A stretch of 64,000 nucleotides of DNA from Rotaria sp. Silwood1. Its lineage: Eukaryota > Rotifera > Eurotatoria > Philodinida > Philodinidae. A program made the translations under genes and the position numbers. Positions 1-11,819 of the stretch are shown in pieces. Numbering within the stretch: position 1 is the stretch's first letter; every line of letters begins with the position of its first letter. The stretch covers positions 1-64,000 of the forward strand of contig CAJNOP010000295.1 in assembly GCA_905250075.1 (NCBI GenBank). The letters are read 5' to 3'. Below the pieces are notes generated by a model, which had not been told where the DNA came from, made no database searches, and saw only the letters and a list, made by a program, of their open reading frames with translations.

Positions 1-12
1 GAATACATTAAG

Positions 13-2522
13 ATGCCCCATGAAAAGACAAAAAATTTTATCAACGATATCGAACAATTTATAATTACAACAAAAGATCCTGAGTTGACGATTATTCATT
101 GTAAATATCCATATCAAATGGAAATCAAAGTCAGTTTATTTGGACGAAAAAAATTGGTGAAAATAGTGAAAAAGCAAATAGAATCGCTCGTTCACAAACA
201 TACATTGAAATCATTTGCAATCAGAATGACTACTGAACAAGTAAAAATCTTATCATTTCGTACTTTGTAAAATTATCTTTATTTTTTAGCACGAATATCT
301 AGTGGATAATTGTCTCCAACAACTCAAGAATATCGAAAGTGATTACAAGAATGATAATGTTCAAATAAGAATACGACAGAAAGAATTTTATGCACCTCAA
401 TATCGAATCGAAGCAATTAAACAACATATCAATGAACTCATATATCAATCAACTACATTTACAATTCAAAAGCTTGAAAATTCTGTTTGCTTAACTGATG
501 ATGACAGTGCAAGATTGAATGAAATTGCTAAAAAGCATTGTTGTCGTATAGAGAGAATAGAATCGAATGTTGAAATGCAGATTCACCCGATACCGAAAGC
601 ATTAATAACAACTTCAGCAACATCAAGCCTATTTATTCAACAATCGAATACATTCTGTTCATCATTGTCAGTAAAAAAAATGTCAGTATTGAATGGTTCA
701 ATAGAAGTATACACTCCTGATTATTCCATGCCATGTTCGGTAAGTAAACAAATCTTCTGGACTAAACTATGCGTATTCCCGATTCAGAAGGATATTACTG
801 TGATTTCTACGGATGCAGGAGCGCTTCAAGAACGTATTGAAACTGCACTTGAAAATGGATTCTTCGACACATCTTCAGGTAGAAAAATTATATTTTGTCG
901 CTGGCCACATCGCGCCTCAACGGATAGTAAAGCGGTTGTAAAATTAAAAAGATTTATTGGAAAATTTATATCATATGTCGCAGAAACGATCACAACTAAT
1001 TGTCCTGATGCTGAAAAGATTGAATTTTCAACATGTGGTTGGGAGAGTTTAAATACTGAGGCGCAGTTTGCTGAAGAACTTATTATTGAAATGAAACGAG
1101 TACTTGAAGTCCGTAGATCACGTTGGAGATTTTTGTTGATTTTCAATCATAGACAGAATCAACTATGTAAAGAATTTCATCAAGCAATGGTACGATTGCA
1201 GTCTGATGAAGATGGTTTTGTTCAATTCCCTTGCTCGGTATCAAGTATGTATTCATTATCCCTTACAGAACATTCACGAAAACTAATTTTTTTATGGATT
1301 TTGAACAATTGAACTTGTTGAGCCAGTATATATAAAGTACTGATGAGTTGAGATCGAGTAGCTTTGAACGATAATAGATTTCGAGAAGAGCGACTGTAAA
1401 TAGTATTGATCACCAGCGCTTATTTTTATATTAAAATTTTCTCCAAGCAGAAAAAATAAATCTGAATGGTTGATTTTCTTAGCTATTCATATTACCTTGA
1501 CTACTGTGAAAGGTAATAACTTGATACCATGCGAGAATGAAATCAATTGTTACATTCGAAGCAATATATCTACTATTGAAAAACTAAAAAAATTATCAGA
1601 TCTGGAACAATGGAATCAACACATGATAAACGTCTTCTATAAGTATTGTCTAGAAAAATCTGTGCTGCCGAATCTTAGCCTAATAACTTTGGAACTGCAA
1701 CTGATCGGCTCAGCACAAAATATCGAGAAGGCGATGGAAAAATGCAAGCTGATGTGCGAAATATTGAAGTTAAAATCATCAGTACGAACTTCACCTTCAA
1801 TCGCGCCAAGATCTTCTGATAAAGGACGAAAACAGTCCGATTCGGTTAGCAATCGTAGTTACAACATTGCGTTCAGCTATTGTCCACAAGATGAAGCATT
1901 TTGTGAACATCTTGCAACATTTTTAATAGATGAAGGCTATTTATTATGTCGAGCATCATCTAGTAGACCTCTATCACAATTACAAATTCAGAACTCTGAT
2001 TTGATGTTAATTTATTTTGATGAAAACTATACAAAAGATGCACATTGTATGTCGAATCTAAACTATGCCAAATCAATACAAAAAACAATCATTCCGATTG
2101 CAGCCATGAAAGATGTTTTTCAGGATACAGAAGAAGATTCCTGGCTGAATTCGGTCAAAAATGCTCAATTATTCTACGAATTGTTAGACACCGAAATAGA
2201 CATTGAGTTTACTTGCGATTTTAACCTGGAATACGATAAATTATTAGCAAAACTGGTAAGTCGAAAGATTACCTTTTTCTATCTGTTGAGGTATTTCATG
2301 CCCATGGATGGACTATAGACGTAAGTAGTTGAAAGATAGCTGATTCATATTTTTGGATCACTTGCGTATGGTTTATGACTTTAGCAGGAAAGATTTCTAT
2401 GGATTACTGTAGTTCGTGATATCTCGAGTGAAATATACATTTTTAGTAGTGTGGAAACTGTCAGTGATGATCCCAATGGAGATGTTTTTGCGAATTTCGA
2501 TGACACAACATTGCATCATTGA
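13..2522 (+). CDS. KH-like / macro-like / TIR fusion protein (5' end may lie outside the window)
   Basis: Exon model: 13-240, 290-1244, 1483-2255, 2385-2522, with matching phases, about 697 aa. The first intron (49 nt) and the last GTAAGT donor are clear; the 238-nt second intron is less certain. The frame stays open to base 1, so the true start may be upstream. Residues ~1-150 and ~395-490 look like small KH-type folds of the sort strung together in PARP14/DTX3L relatives (for example IGSAQNIEKAMEKCKLM). Residues ~210-362 resemble a degenerate macro domain, ending in KIEFSTCGW...RFLLIFN. Residues ~519-650 are a TIR domain (YNIAFSYCPQDEAFCEHL, then SDLMLIYFDENY, then IIPIAAM). TIR domains assemble signalling complexes or cleave NAD+. 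Here the position of the catalytic Glu (C-x-x-E) reads C-M-S-N, so NADase activity is doubtful. The TIR call is firm; the KH and macro calls are by pattern only. Confidence 0.72.
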
Positions 2523-2837
2523 ACTCAGATCACGTAAAATTCATGTACAATAGAAAAAAAAGTTGATCAAGTTTCGAAGAATGCTGTCAAACTTCTCTTT
2601 CAGTGTTTCTAAAAGGTCAACATTGTCTAATTTTCAGCTTTGCTTATATAAAGCTAAAGCTGTACAATTATCTCTTATGTTGGAGCGTAAGCAGTCAGAG
2701 TTAAAAGAAATGATTCCGTTCTACTTCTTTGATGTAGACTAAATTTGGCCTGTGAAATATTAAAGCTCTTCTTCATCCGATATGTCTTGTAGCTTTGTCA
2801 TACAAAGCCCGGTGTGACTGGTCAACATTATCCTCTC
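2523..2837. other. Intergenic spacer, nothing recognised
   Basis: About 300 bases between the stop of the TIR fusion gene and the first ATG of the next gene. I see no coding exon or repeat. A non-coding first exon of the downstream gene could lie here, because a CAAAG-type acceptor sits just before 2810. Confidence 0.4.
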
Positions 2838-3777
2838 ATGTCCATAGTATCGAATGCAAAACAGATGAATACACATGACGACGAGTCTCTATTTGGTCAT
2901 TCATCAATCAAGCTGAAAAAACTGACTGAAGAGGAACGAAAAGATAGAGAAAAAGCTTACAAACGACAATTGAAGAAACGAATTGAAAATGAAAAAATTT
3001 CAAGTGATGAAATCAACATGCTAGTAGGCAGTTTGATGCTAGTCGTTGATGATTTAGAAGCAATTTTGAGAGGAGAAAATCCAGATAATTATATGGATCC
3101 AGATGATCGTGAAAAATATTCATTCATGCTGCAAAGTAGGAAACCATGTCAAAAAACATTTCATGCAAGAAATTTTAGATCTATTTTCTCTTTTTTTTTG
3201 ACATATAGATGAATATTCAAAAGTGATTGCGAATGAACTTTTACATTGTATTCAACGTTGGTTAAAAAGATCTCCGAACGTGATGAAGAAGAATGTTGCA
3301 CCATTTACTCCTACTGGTGATATCAACGACGCTCTATTCACAATGTATCAGCCTAGTGATTATGACTGGTGGAAATCCGATTATGAAACATTTGACAGTT
3401 TGCAATCGAGACAATATTTCGCTACATCAGATTCAAATGAAGCTTCTTGGTTTACAGATGAACAAGCACATGACTATTTTCAACTATTTATAAAGGCGAC
3501 TAGACGAGTAAATATAATTGAAACAAAACTTGAAGAGAATGAAACAGCTTGGGAAACTGTTTCTATTAGTGATGTCGATGATGAAAATCCTACAAATGAT
3601 GACGACGATATTGATGATCAATTGAAGACTCCAGAAGAAATAAAAAAGATTCAAGAACTTGATAATCCACATCGTAAATGGAAACGAAAGAAACGAGTTA
3701 CAGAAGCTTTTATGAAACAAAAGATACGAAATATCATCGAGTTTCAACAACTTTGTTATAAGCAAGCTAATTTATAA
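2838..3777 (+). CDS. Unrecognised acidic protein with a basic C-terminal patch
   Basis: Two exons, 2838-3135 and 3209-3777, joined in phase 1 across a 73-nt GT-AG intron, give about 288 aa. I chose the ATG at 2838; the frame is open a little further up (a GTG at 2814), so a 5' exon is possible. I do not recognise the family. Visible: a charged helix near residues 25-60 (LTEEERKDREKAYKRQLKKR), a likely globular middle rich in aromatic residues (SDYDWWKSDYETF, ASWFTDEQAHDYF), an acidic stretch (DVDDENPTNDDDDIDD) and a basic patch KWKRKKR that could be a nuclear localisation signal. There is no signal peptide or membrane segment. It lies between two TIR genes on the same strand; an AATAAA-like signal follows the stop near 3810. 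Conserved splice phase and codon use support a real gene; function unknown. Confidence 0.6.
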
Positions 3778-3920
3778 ACAAATTTGTTTTCTTACAACTA
3801 AAATAATGTAATAAAATTTTTTGATAGAAACAAAAATCTGTTAAAACTTTTTGCTTCACCATCCATATATTTATATAACTTTTAGATGAAAATTTAATCA
3901 TCTCAATTCAAACTTATTTT

Positions 3921-6900
3921 ATGATGGAAATATTACTATTACGATACTCATCTCTCGTTACTCGGCTTCGTCAAACGCGACGAACCTTATGCATTGAGCA
4001 GTTTAAACAAATCTTGGATGATATTCTTTCTTATTTAAATAAAATTCCTTCGAACAAAAGAAAGATCGATGGTATGCATATTTTGTCGATTGTTTGTGAT
4101 GAATTAACTAGTTTGAATGTATTTCGATTATTCGATCATTTGGTTTTAAGAAATCATCCGATTTTTAATTGTATTGGGCGAACATTCGAAATGCTTTTGA
4201 TAAAAGCAAATCATGCACAAACAATACCAATGACTCAGCAAGAAGAAGATTGTTTCTCTGCAACTAGTTATCTCATCGTACAATTATGTTTGCATCAAAA
4301 GGAGCCAACTAAGTTATTCTATGGCGAAGTGTCAACAGAAATATTTCCTATAACAGAAAAACCTAATCCAAGAGACAAAAGTGCAGTTAAAACCAATAGA
4401 GAATCAGATGAACTTACGGAAAAACCAAATCTGAAAACTGCACGATTACCACCAGATGCACCTGCAGCACGTCCATTCGAACCAAGGCAACCCGATGTAA
4501 GAAAAATATCCAAGCTTAAAAAGTTTCTGCCTCCTTTCAGTCCTATCTCAAAAATAAGTCAAACTATTCTACCCGTATTTGAATCCGATGGAACTGATCA
4601 ACCTGCAACGAATTTTCAGGATTTATTTTTAAGTGAATTATTTTTCGAACAACTGGTTCGCTCCGTTGAGGATCTATCTCAACATGTATATTCTTCATAT
4701 CATATCAAATATAAAGTTACAGATCGACTTGTTAGTCTCTGCTCAAAATTAAATATTGTCGATCACTTACTCAATCCTATTATAAAATGTTTATGTTCAA
4801 AGTATTATCTTGATGCATTTCAAGCACTTAAATCTAATCAAATCCAATTGAATCCAAAACAGCTCTTTTATATTCATCGATGTCCACAATTTCTCATTCA
4901 GCATGATTTCCTACAACAAGAGAAGATAATTCGCACATTGTATAAGACAATCATTGATGTTACGAAACCAATTTTTGACAAACATTTATTAGCAATAGGT
5001 AACAAGAGTTTGATTTGTTTTTTTTCGATTAAAATACTTTTCTCTTGTGTTTTTGATCAAAGATACCGAAATCAATTCGAATAAAGATGGAGATAGACAA
5101 ATAATTATGCATGCACTTAGTTGCCATATTGAATTCTTGTATCAGTTTTCATTCACACCATTGGGCAGACAATATTTTCTTCAAAGTTCTATCGTCAATC
5201 AAATCCTAACTATATTAGAACAGAATACGTTGATTGACAGCGCCTGTAAAAATAAACATTTATTTAATGCAAACGTTGGTATTGTTGCTTACAGTATCAT
5301 GTTACTTTATAATCTGGCTTATGATATACAAATGTTTTCGATCTTGAAACAATCAAATTTTCAAAATATCTGCTTACAATTAGAATTTGCAAAAGATACT
5401 ACGATTCAATTTGCATCAATGACATTGTCAACAATTCTAAAACAAGAAACTATTGATGAAAATAACGAACCTAGCAAACTAAAGGAAGCCTACATGCAAT
5501 TTCTCGACAGTATTACTTTTAAATCAAAACAAATAACAACCGGGATTGTTACAAGAAATATAAGAGGTACGTTTATCTGAGACATGAACACTCACAAACA
5601 ACATAGAATAATACTTTTCAGTATTTGGTTCCCATTCTAAAGCATGATTATAGAGTCATCAGGATGCGTTTCATCGGAAGGTCGAATATACTTCTACAAC
5701 ATAACATCGCTGATGATCTAGGGTTTCGGAATTTTGCCAACTTTTTCTGAAATATATATATATCTTAGACACGCATTAGCAGTTTCGATCACCGCCTATT
5801 TTTAATAATCGACCAATACGGCTAACTTTTTTCTTATAGGAAAAGATACTGCGAAACATGTGTTTGTCAGAGGACCATTTTTGAAAAAATTAATTCAAGA
5901 TATTGAACATCTTTCAAAGCACAATTATCGATCGGACGAACAACGATATAGAGATGCTGCTCAACAAATTCGTGTTTGTACAACAGAAGAAACAAACGAA
6001 GTAGAATCATTATTAGATCCAATAATTGCATGTTTATCTTCGAAATTTTATCGCAATGTCTATGAAAACCTCATCGTTAATTATGTAAAAGTTTCCAAAA
6101 GTAATCTTGCAGCAAAACATTTATTTTTCATGCGTGACTGTCCAGAATTTCTATTTCGACACGATTACAAACGACAAGACGAAGTAGCTGCTTTACTTTG
6201 TACAGAAATGTTAAATAATGCTGGATTCATTCTCGAACAAAATTTACCCAATCTAAACAACAACGAAGGTTAAATCGTTGTCTCATCGTACAAGTTGATC
6301 TTTTTCTTATTTATTTCTAGATGACGAAACAACAATGAATGTCCATATCGAAGCAGTACTTTATCATATTAAACTGTTAAATCATTTTGCACAGATACCA
6401 TCTATACGAAAAAACTTTTTGGAAACTAGAATACTAGATGAGATTTTACAACTTTTACAGAATGATACATTAATTCATAATACTAATCGAATCGTTGATG
6501 TCAAAAGTTTGATGATCATGCAATCAATAATATTATTATATAATTTGGGATTTAGTAAAGAAATCTTATCTCGAATGAAACGAAAAAATGTGATTGATAT
6601 TTGTTCAAAATTATGTTTAATGAAAGATAAAATGATTCAATTTGTTTCACAAGCTTTAATCATAAGATTAGATCCAAAAAAAATTGATGAAATACCTAAT
6701 CCGAAATCACTTACTAAATTTTGTTTGGAATGTATGGAAAAATCTGTTAGAGAACCACGACGTTCGTATCAAGGTATCAAATTGAATGGTGTATTGAAAG
6801 TTCTTGAAAGTACGTTTCGAATAACAAATTATTTCTCTATGTACACTTTTCTTTCTTAGTTCTACTTGAAAATGATATAGTACAAAAAACTATTGTGGAA

Positions 6901-7665
6901 GAACAAGAAGGCATGTTATTTCTTACAAAATTCGCATGCATCATATGTCCAGACAATCCAACATCGGATATTATTAGAAAAATTCGACTATCATCTTTGA
7001 AAATTATTTGGCATCTCTTATCTATAGTACCTACATTAAATAAGAAACTGAAATCAAATGATTTATTCATCGATCATCTTCTAACATTCATAAACAAAGT
7101 TTCTCAAAAAGAAAAAATGATTCCTAATGGTATTATATGGAAACTGGGCCATGAAGAAACTCTTCGTCAAGAACAAGCTGGAAAAAAGAAACAAATTGAA
7201 GAAGATGACCGTACGACAACTGATGATCAATATGATTCAACTGATGCATGGGATGATTCGGTCCCATTCGATCTTATGATGAGTTATAGTGATGATTCCA
7301 GTGAGAAAAGTCTTTGTCGTAAAATTAGCAATCGTTTGAAATCTGAAGATTTCAAAGTATACTTTGAAAAACAAGGAAAACATCGACTGGAATCAATGAA
7401 AAAAGCCGTATTAAAACAAAAGCTTTTTCTCGCTTGTTTATCAGCTAAATATCGTGCATCAAAAGTGTGTATGGCAGAAATTGAATATGCTTCTAAAAGT
7501 GGATGTCCTATTATACCAGTGATAGTCGGAAAAAATTACACAGTCAAAGGTTGGTTGAATCATCTTATTGGTAAACGAAAAACCGTTAATTTCAAACAGA
7601 AACTTTTCGAGGATGCATTTCTAAATTTAATTAGTGAAATTCGCAAATTGAAAAATTCAGAGTGA
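3921..7665 (+). CDS. Armadillo-like repeat protein with C-terminal TIR domain
   Basis: Five exons: 3921-4998, 5063-5566, 5840-6268, 6321-6809 and 6860-7665. All four introns are phase 1, giving 1101 aa from the first ATG. The helical body is ARM/HEAT-like. The end of exon 1 plus exon 2 (residues ~244-528) is paralogous to exons 3 plus 4 (~528-834): compare LLNPIIKCLCSKYY with LLDPIIACLSSKFY, and QLFYIHRCPQFLIQHDF with HLFFMRDCPEFLFRHDY. Residues ~966-1101 are a TIR domain: VPFDLMMSYS box, then SAKYRASKVCMAEIEYA, then CPIIPVIVGKNY. The C-x-x-E glutamate typical of NAD+-cleaving TIRs is kept, so this may be an NADase of SARM1-like general layout (ARM then TIR, but no SAM domain seen). An acidic linker precedes the TIR. 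An AATAAA-type signal follows the stop at once. Confidence 0.8.
5567..5839 (+). other. Long intron at the duplication junction of the ARM-TIR gene
   Basis: This 273-nt intron is four to five times longer than its 50-64 nt neighbours. It separates the two copies of the duplicated two-exon module, so it is probably the recombination junction. I see no coding content. Confidence 0.6.
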
Positions 7666-7939
7666 ATAAAAAAAAGACTTAATTAGCATAAATATTTATT
7701 TTAACAATATTATATAGAATTGATATTTGCATTAGAATGAACTGATTGATATTATCGTTGAATTATTTTTAGATTTTATATAAAAACCTTTTAGCTCAAC
7801 TCTAATCATTCCCTTAGGTTGTTTACTTATCATCAGCAGGTAAGAATATCTTCTCCTATTTTTGATACTATCGAATCAAGGATTTTAATTTTAATTTCTT
7901 TTACAAAAATAGTACTTTTATGAAAAAATAATCCACTAC

Positions 7940-8995
7940 ATGACTCAATCATCAACGACAAGTCAATTCTATTATGCGTGTCGTAATGGACACGTGGATG
8001 AGGTTCGTGAACAATTACCCAAAATGACTCTACATGAAATAGATCAAATCCAAGCGAATGGTTCTACTGCTCTCCATGCAGCATGCTACTATGGTCATGT
8101 AGAGATAGTAAAATTGTTGTTAAAGCGAGGCGCTAGTCGTTCTATACAGAACGTACACAAATGTTTGCCATATGATGAAGCAGAAAAAGAAGAAATAAAA
8201 AAACTATTTCTTCGTGAATCATCGAATCGATTTAGTGATGATGGAACAGGTCACATTGATTGGATGAAATGTGATGATGCAGCAGCAGAACTAGCAAATG
8301 AATATCGATTTCGTCATGCAGGTTTCGGTTGGAAAAAGAAAGATATTGATCGTCGAATGAATTTTATCAAAAAAGAAATGTCTCATACTGACATCGAACG
8401 AGTTGGTGAATTTCTCAATAATGCAGAATTAGAACAAAATCCATGGTATCTTTTGAAAGCATATACAGTCGAATCAAATTTTTATAAAAAGCTCAATAGA
8501 GATCTAGCTACGAAACATTTCGACCAAGGTACCAATTCGGGTATCACTTATTTTATCGATTTTTTCTTCAATCATCCTGAATTAGGAAAATTATGCTTCA
8601 AAGGTAAAGTTTATCGTGGTATGCCTATAACACAAGATGATCTTAAACAGTATGGTATTGGAGGAAAAGTAATGAATAAAGCATTTATGTCGACAACCAA
8701 AGATCTAGACATAGCCAAAGAATTTGCCAAAAATAATCTTATTCATCGTCAAACGGAGCATGGCACTCAAGTAAAAATGGCTGCCTTATGTATCTATGAA
8801 ATTATCAATGATCGAACAGCGCTTGATATTGAACAAGTATCCGAATATAAATTTGAGAAAGAAGTACTAGTAGGACCATATACAGCGTTTGTAATTACTG
8901 CGATACGAAAGATACGTCCAGATTATGTAGAAATCGATCTTCGTGAATGCGAAAAAGTAAATGACGACGACGAAGATGATGATAACGATGACTAG
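7940..8995 (+). CDS. Ankyrin-repeat NAD(P)(+)--arginine ADP-ribosyltransferase
   Basis: Single exon of 351 aa starting at ATG 7940. Residues ~8-75 hold two ankyrin repeats (FYYACRNGHVDEVREQL; GSTALHAACYYGHVEIVKLL). Residues ~130-335 are an arginine-specific ART fold of the R-S-E class. The first-strand Arg is R226 in KVYRGM. The Ser motif is S251 in AFMSTTKD, with Thr in place of the usual second Ser. The E-x-E is E306/E308 in EKEVLVGP. These are the NAD-binding and catalytic positions, so it should move ADP-ribose from NAD+ to arginine or a similar acceptor; the ankyrins probably bind the target. The tail is a run of Asp/Glu. There is no signal peptide or membrane anchor, so it is cytosolic, unlike vertebrate GPI-anchored ecto-ARTs. 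Large ART families with such partners are a bdelloid trait. It follows the two TIR genes on the same strand. Confidence 0.88.
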   Translation: MTQSSTTSQFYYACRNGHVDEVREQLPKMTLHEIDQIQANGSTALHAACYYGHVEIVKLLLKRGASRSIQNVHKCLPYDEAEKEEIKKLFLRESSNRFSDDGTGHIDWMKCDDAAAELANEYRFRHAGFGWKKKDIDRRMNFIKKEMSHTDIERVGEFLNNAELEQNPWYLLKAYTVESNFYKKLNRDLATKHFDQGTNSGITYFIDFFFNHPELGKLCFKGKVYRGMPITQDDLKQYGIGGKVMNKAFMSTTKDLDIAKEFAKNNLIHRQTEHGTQVKMAALCIYEIINDRTALDIEQVSEYKFEKEVLVGPYTAFVITAIRKIRPDYVEIDLRECEKVNDDDEDDDNDD

Positions 8996-9199
8996 AATAG
9001 GTTCTGTTTTATGTTTTTTCTTTTTTTACAAGAAGAATACTTTTGTTTCATCGATTTCCGTGAATCTATAACTATTGTAAAACTTGAAAATAAATCTAAT
9101 ATTTTCTTGTCAACAAGCTGTAATACACACACACAATCCTAGTATCAATCACATATATCATGAAAAATAACCGATGTGTAGCTCTTCCGACAAGTATCC

Positions 9200-9582
9200 G
9201 GGTGTGGGTATGAGTATGATTATCTCGTAAGCAACAATCGCATCATCACGCAACTCACACTCAGAACAATGCAATAGTTCTTTTCTTACAGACAATTGAG
9301 ACACAACATGTAAGGCATTAAAATTTTGTAGATATTCAACCCATTGTTTCAATTTTTACTAGGTACAATAGAATAAATCAATTAAACCAATCACAATAGA
9401 TAAGAAATATTTCTTTTAGTTGTAGCTATCATAGTACCAGAAAAATGTTAATATTAAAGATAAATGCTCAGCTAATTACTTCTATTATACAAAATTAAAC
9501 AATCTGGCACTTTTGTCATGCAATGTACCAATCCACAGTTGGTTAGGATGTGAGTGCAAGAAGGACCATACTCACACCCACG
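9200..9582. repeat. Telomere-like G-arm and C-arm pair
   Basis: A G-rich arm at 9200-9218 (GGGTGTGGGTATGAGTATG) can pair with a C-rich arm at 9566-9582. A second, closer G-rich arm at 9546-9556 can also pair with that C arm, making a local hairpin with a loop of about 10 nt. Units are degenerate TGTGGG. Confidence 0.6.
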
Positions 9583-9779
9583 ATCTTAATTGTTAGAAGA
9601 GAATACATTACTGTCTGTTCTTTGTCATGCGTGTTCATTGTTTTAAATAAGTCTTTTGATAATTTTTCTTATTTAATACAAAAATACATTTTCCTCACAA
9701 GTCGAAGATTTTTCAAAAAAAAGAACTCAAAAAATCTTCAACTTTTGATAACAAAAATTGACATCCGATTTGTTAAACA

Positions 9780-9855
9780 GGGTGTAGATGCATGTGTTTA
9801 TTTCACGCTCTTTCACACCCCACGCCCCAAACCCAAACCCACACCCACACCCTAA
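9780..9855. repeat. Telomere-like hairpin, long C-rich arm
   Basis: A short G-arm (GGGTGTAGATGCATGTG) is followed by a C-rich arm at 9813-9855 made of CCCACACC-like units, several close to perfect complements of TGTGGG. Confidence 0.6.
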
Positions 9856-10332
9856 CCATTACTAATATAGAGTGCGCATATTCAAAGTATTGACAACAAC
9901 AGCCAACCTTAAATAGAGGTTTTTCATAGATCTAGATTTTTCAAGTGGATGAATGCGACTATGTATGAAGAGAAGACGCTCAACAAACTCATATTTCAAA
10001 TGCGTCTTTTTTCAGACATCGTTTTCTGAATTTTTTTCTCTGTATATAAAGGTTAACTTGTAGCTGAATTAGTATTTGCTCATTTAATGTTTGATTGTAT
10101 GAGTTGTCAAAATGTTGATTACAGCGTATCACAGAACAGACGAATGCTTGGATTGGGTTCAATGCCACAGATGAAAGCGATAACAGCAAACAGCCGATCC
10201 CACCTAGAATTTTTGCCTTGCTTCTCTTGATTTTGTTTTTGAGTCTTTGAATATTTTATCTGGTAAAAATTGATCATAAATTCATGTTTCTTTTAGAAAG
10301 GTGAATATTTTAAAATGAGGTTTATGTTTGTT

Positions 10333-10380
10333 GGGGTGTGGGGGTGGGTGTGGGTGTTGAAGAAAAGATCCACACCCACA
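10333..10380. repeat. Telomere-like hairpin
   Basis: G arm 10333-10357 (TGTGGG/GTGGGTG units), loop of about 12 nt, C arm 10370-10380 (CCACACCCACA). One of the cleanest copies. Confidence 0.7.
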
Positions 10381-10872
10381 AGAATATATGGCGTGAAATC
10401 GGAAGAATTTGCGGCAAAGAAAAGGGAAAACAACTGTATATTTTCTTGAAGAAAAATCACAATCAATTAATTTCTATTGCTTTAGGAAACGTATTTCTTA
10501 ATCATTTCAAATTTAAAGAAAATATTCCTTGATAATTTTGAAGAGGAAAACAGTTGGTTTGCAAACTATAATAAATGAGCTAGACATTTTTCAGAGAACA
10601 AACAATGGATTCATGCTCATTCAGCTCGCTACCGCTTCAGATTGATGATCAAGTAAAATTAATCGAGTGCAAAGTGCCATTTTATCAAGCAATGGCTGCT
10701 TCACGAGAATGTCATCTACTACGAAAATAGAGCTCTTACTATATACAATCAATAATAGTCCAGCAAGAAAACTATTGAATGGACAAACAAGAATGATCAT
10801 ATTATTGATCTTTGCTGATATAAAAATAAACAATTTATTGCTTTAACAACAGAAAAATTTCATTTATTCAAT

Positions 10873-11369
10873 ATGGATACACAAAAAATTGATACGATGC
10901 ATAGATTGTCTAATGACAATGATGAATCTATTTATCATCGTTGTACATCACATGATGAATGTATAATATTTTATGTAGACAAGATGAACATATTTATAAT
11001 ATGTGTTTATCATCAAATATCTTAGGCTTGACGGTTGCTAATTTAGCACAACGATCAAGATTTGAACTACGTCAACGTGATGCGATGTCTGTTTTATTTC
11101 TGATTCAATTGACTCATCAATATTATCGATTAATTTTGGTGAGTGATCATAATTGGCTTTTAGTTCCGTCTTATGATGGAAGACAAGAACTTCTGATCGA
11201 TACTAAGGAAAAAATCGTTGACAATATCAACATTCCGCCATTGATATAATCTTATAATTATGATGGTAATGGTCATCGAGTGATTTGGAATGTCGCCCTG
11301 ATATTAGGAAACAACTCATATCTTATTGTTCGACGTGAACGAACAATTTGTTTCTATTACATTAAATAA
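10873..11369 (+). pseudogene. Decayed protein-coding gene, family not recognised
   Basis: Coding-like sequence starts at ATG 10873 (MDTQKIDTMHRL...). It shifts frame near 10960-10990, continues as NMCLSSNILGLTVANLAQ...QYYRLILVSD, meets a TAA at 11247, and stays open in the same frame for another 38 codons (SYNYDGNGHRVIWNVAL...) to 11369. One frameshift plus one nonsense codon in about 165 codons point to a pseudogene or a rearranged fragment. The pattern of short beta-like segments (HNWLLVPSYDGRQELLID) would suit a beta-propeller or similar fold, but I cannot name the family. Confidence 0.45.
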
Positions 11370-11819
11370 CATGATAACTTTTATTCATCTTTGATTGTTC
11401 TTCATCGTGCTGAGTTACGGTTATAATTAAGTACTTATGGAGACAATATTAATGTAGTTGAATTGACTACCTGAATAATTTTCGTGTTCTATTCATCGTA
11501 TAGAATGTAAATATGACCTTTATATAACTAATAGAAATGAAGGACTCATCCTAATCATAATTGATTGTTTGTATTCATCATCAGCTTATTATCTATGTCA
11601 TGGTCAGTAAAAGATTTCAATAGCAGTACAATTGACTAAAGCTCGATGACCAAAAAATTCCACCAAACTAGAAAAACCATTCAAAATCGGAATTGAAAGT
11701 GGTGAAGCAAACTTCATGCAAATGAATAAACAAGCACTCACCATCCTATTTAATGAATACGCAAAAAAATGAGGAAGTTTTTTGTCAATAGTTCAAGTCA
11801 CTTCAGTTTACAATAATAT

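Larger units (their letters stand above)
8996..10872. other. Intergenic region with three telomere-like hairpins
   Basis: There is a short CA run near 9125. No convincing gene is seen. Short open frames here run through the GT/CA-rich hairpin arms and are low-complexity. The hairpins are listed separately. Confidence 0.5.

Noticed and set aside
9550-9855. Open reading frame of 101 codons
   Set aside because: Its C-terminus is PKPKPTPTP from the C-rich telomere-like arm, and the rest has no domain; it is a frame through repeat DNA.
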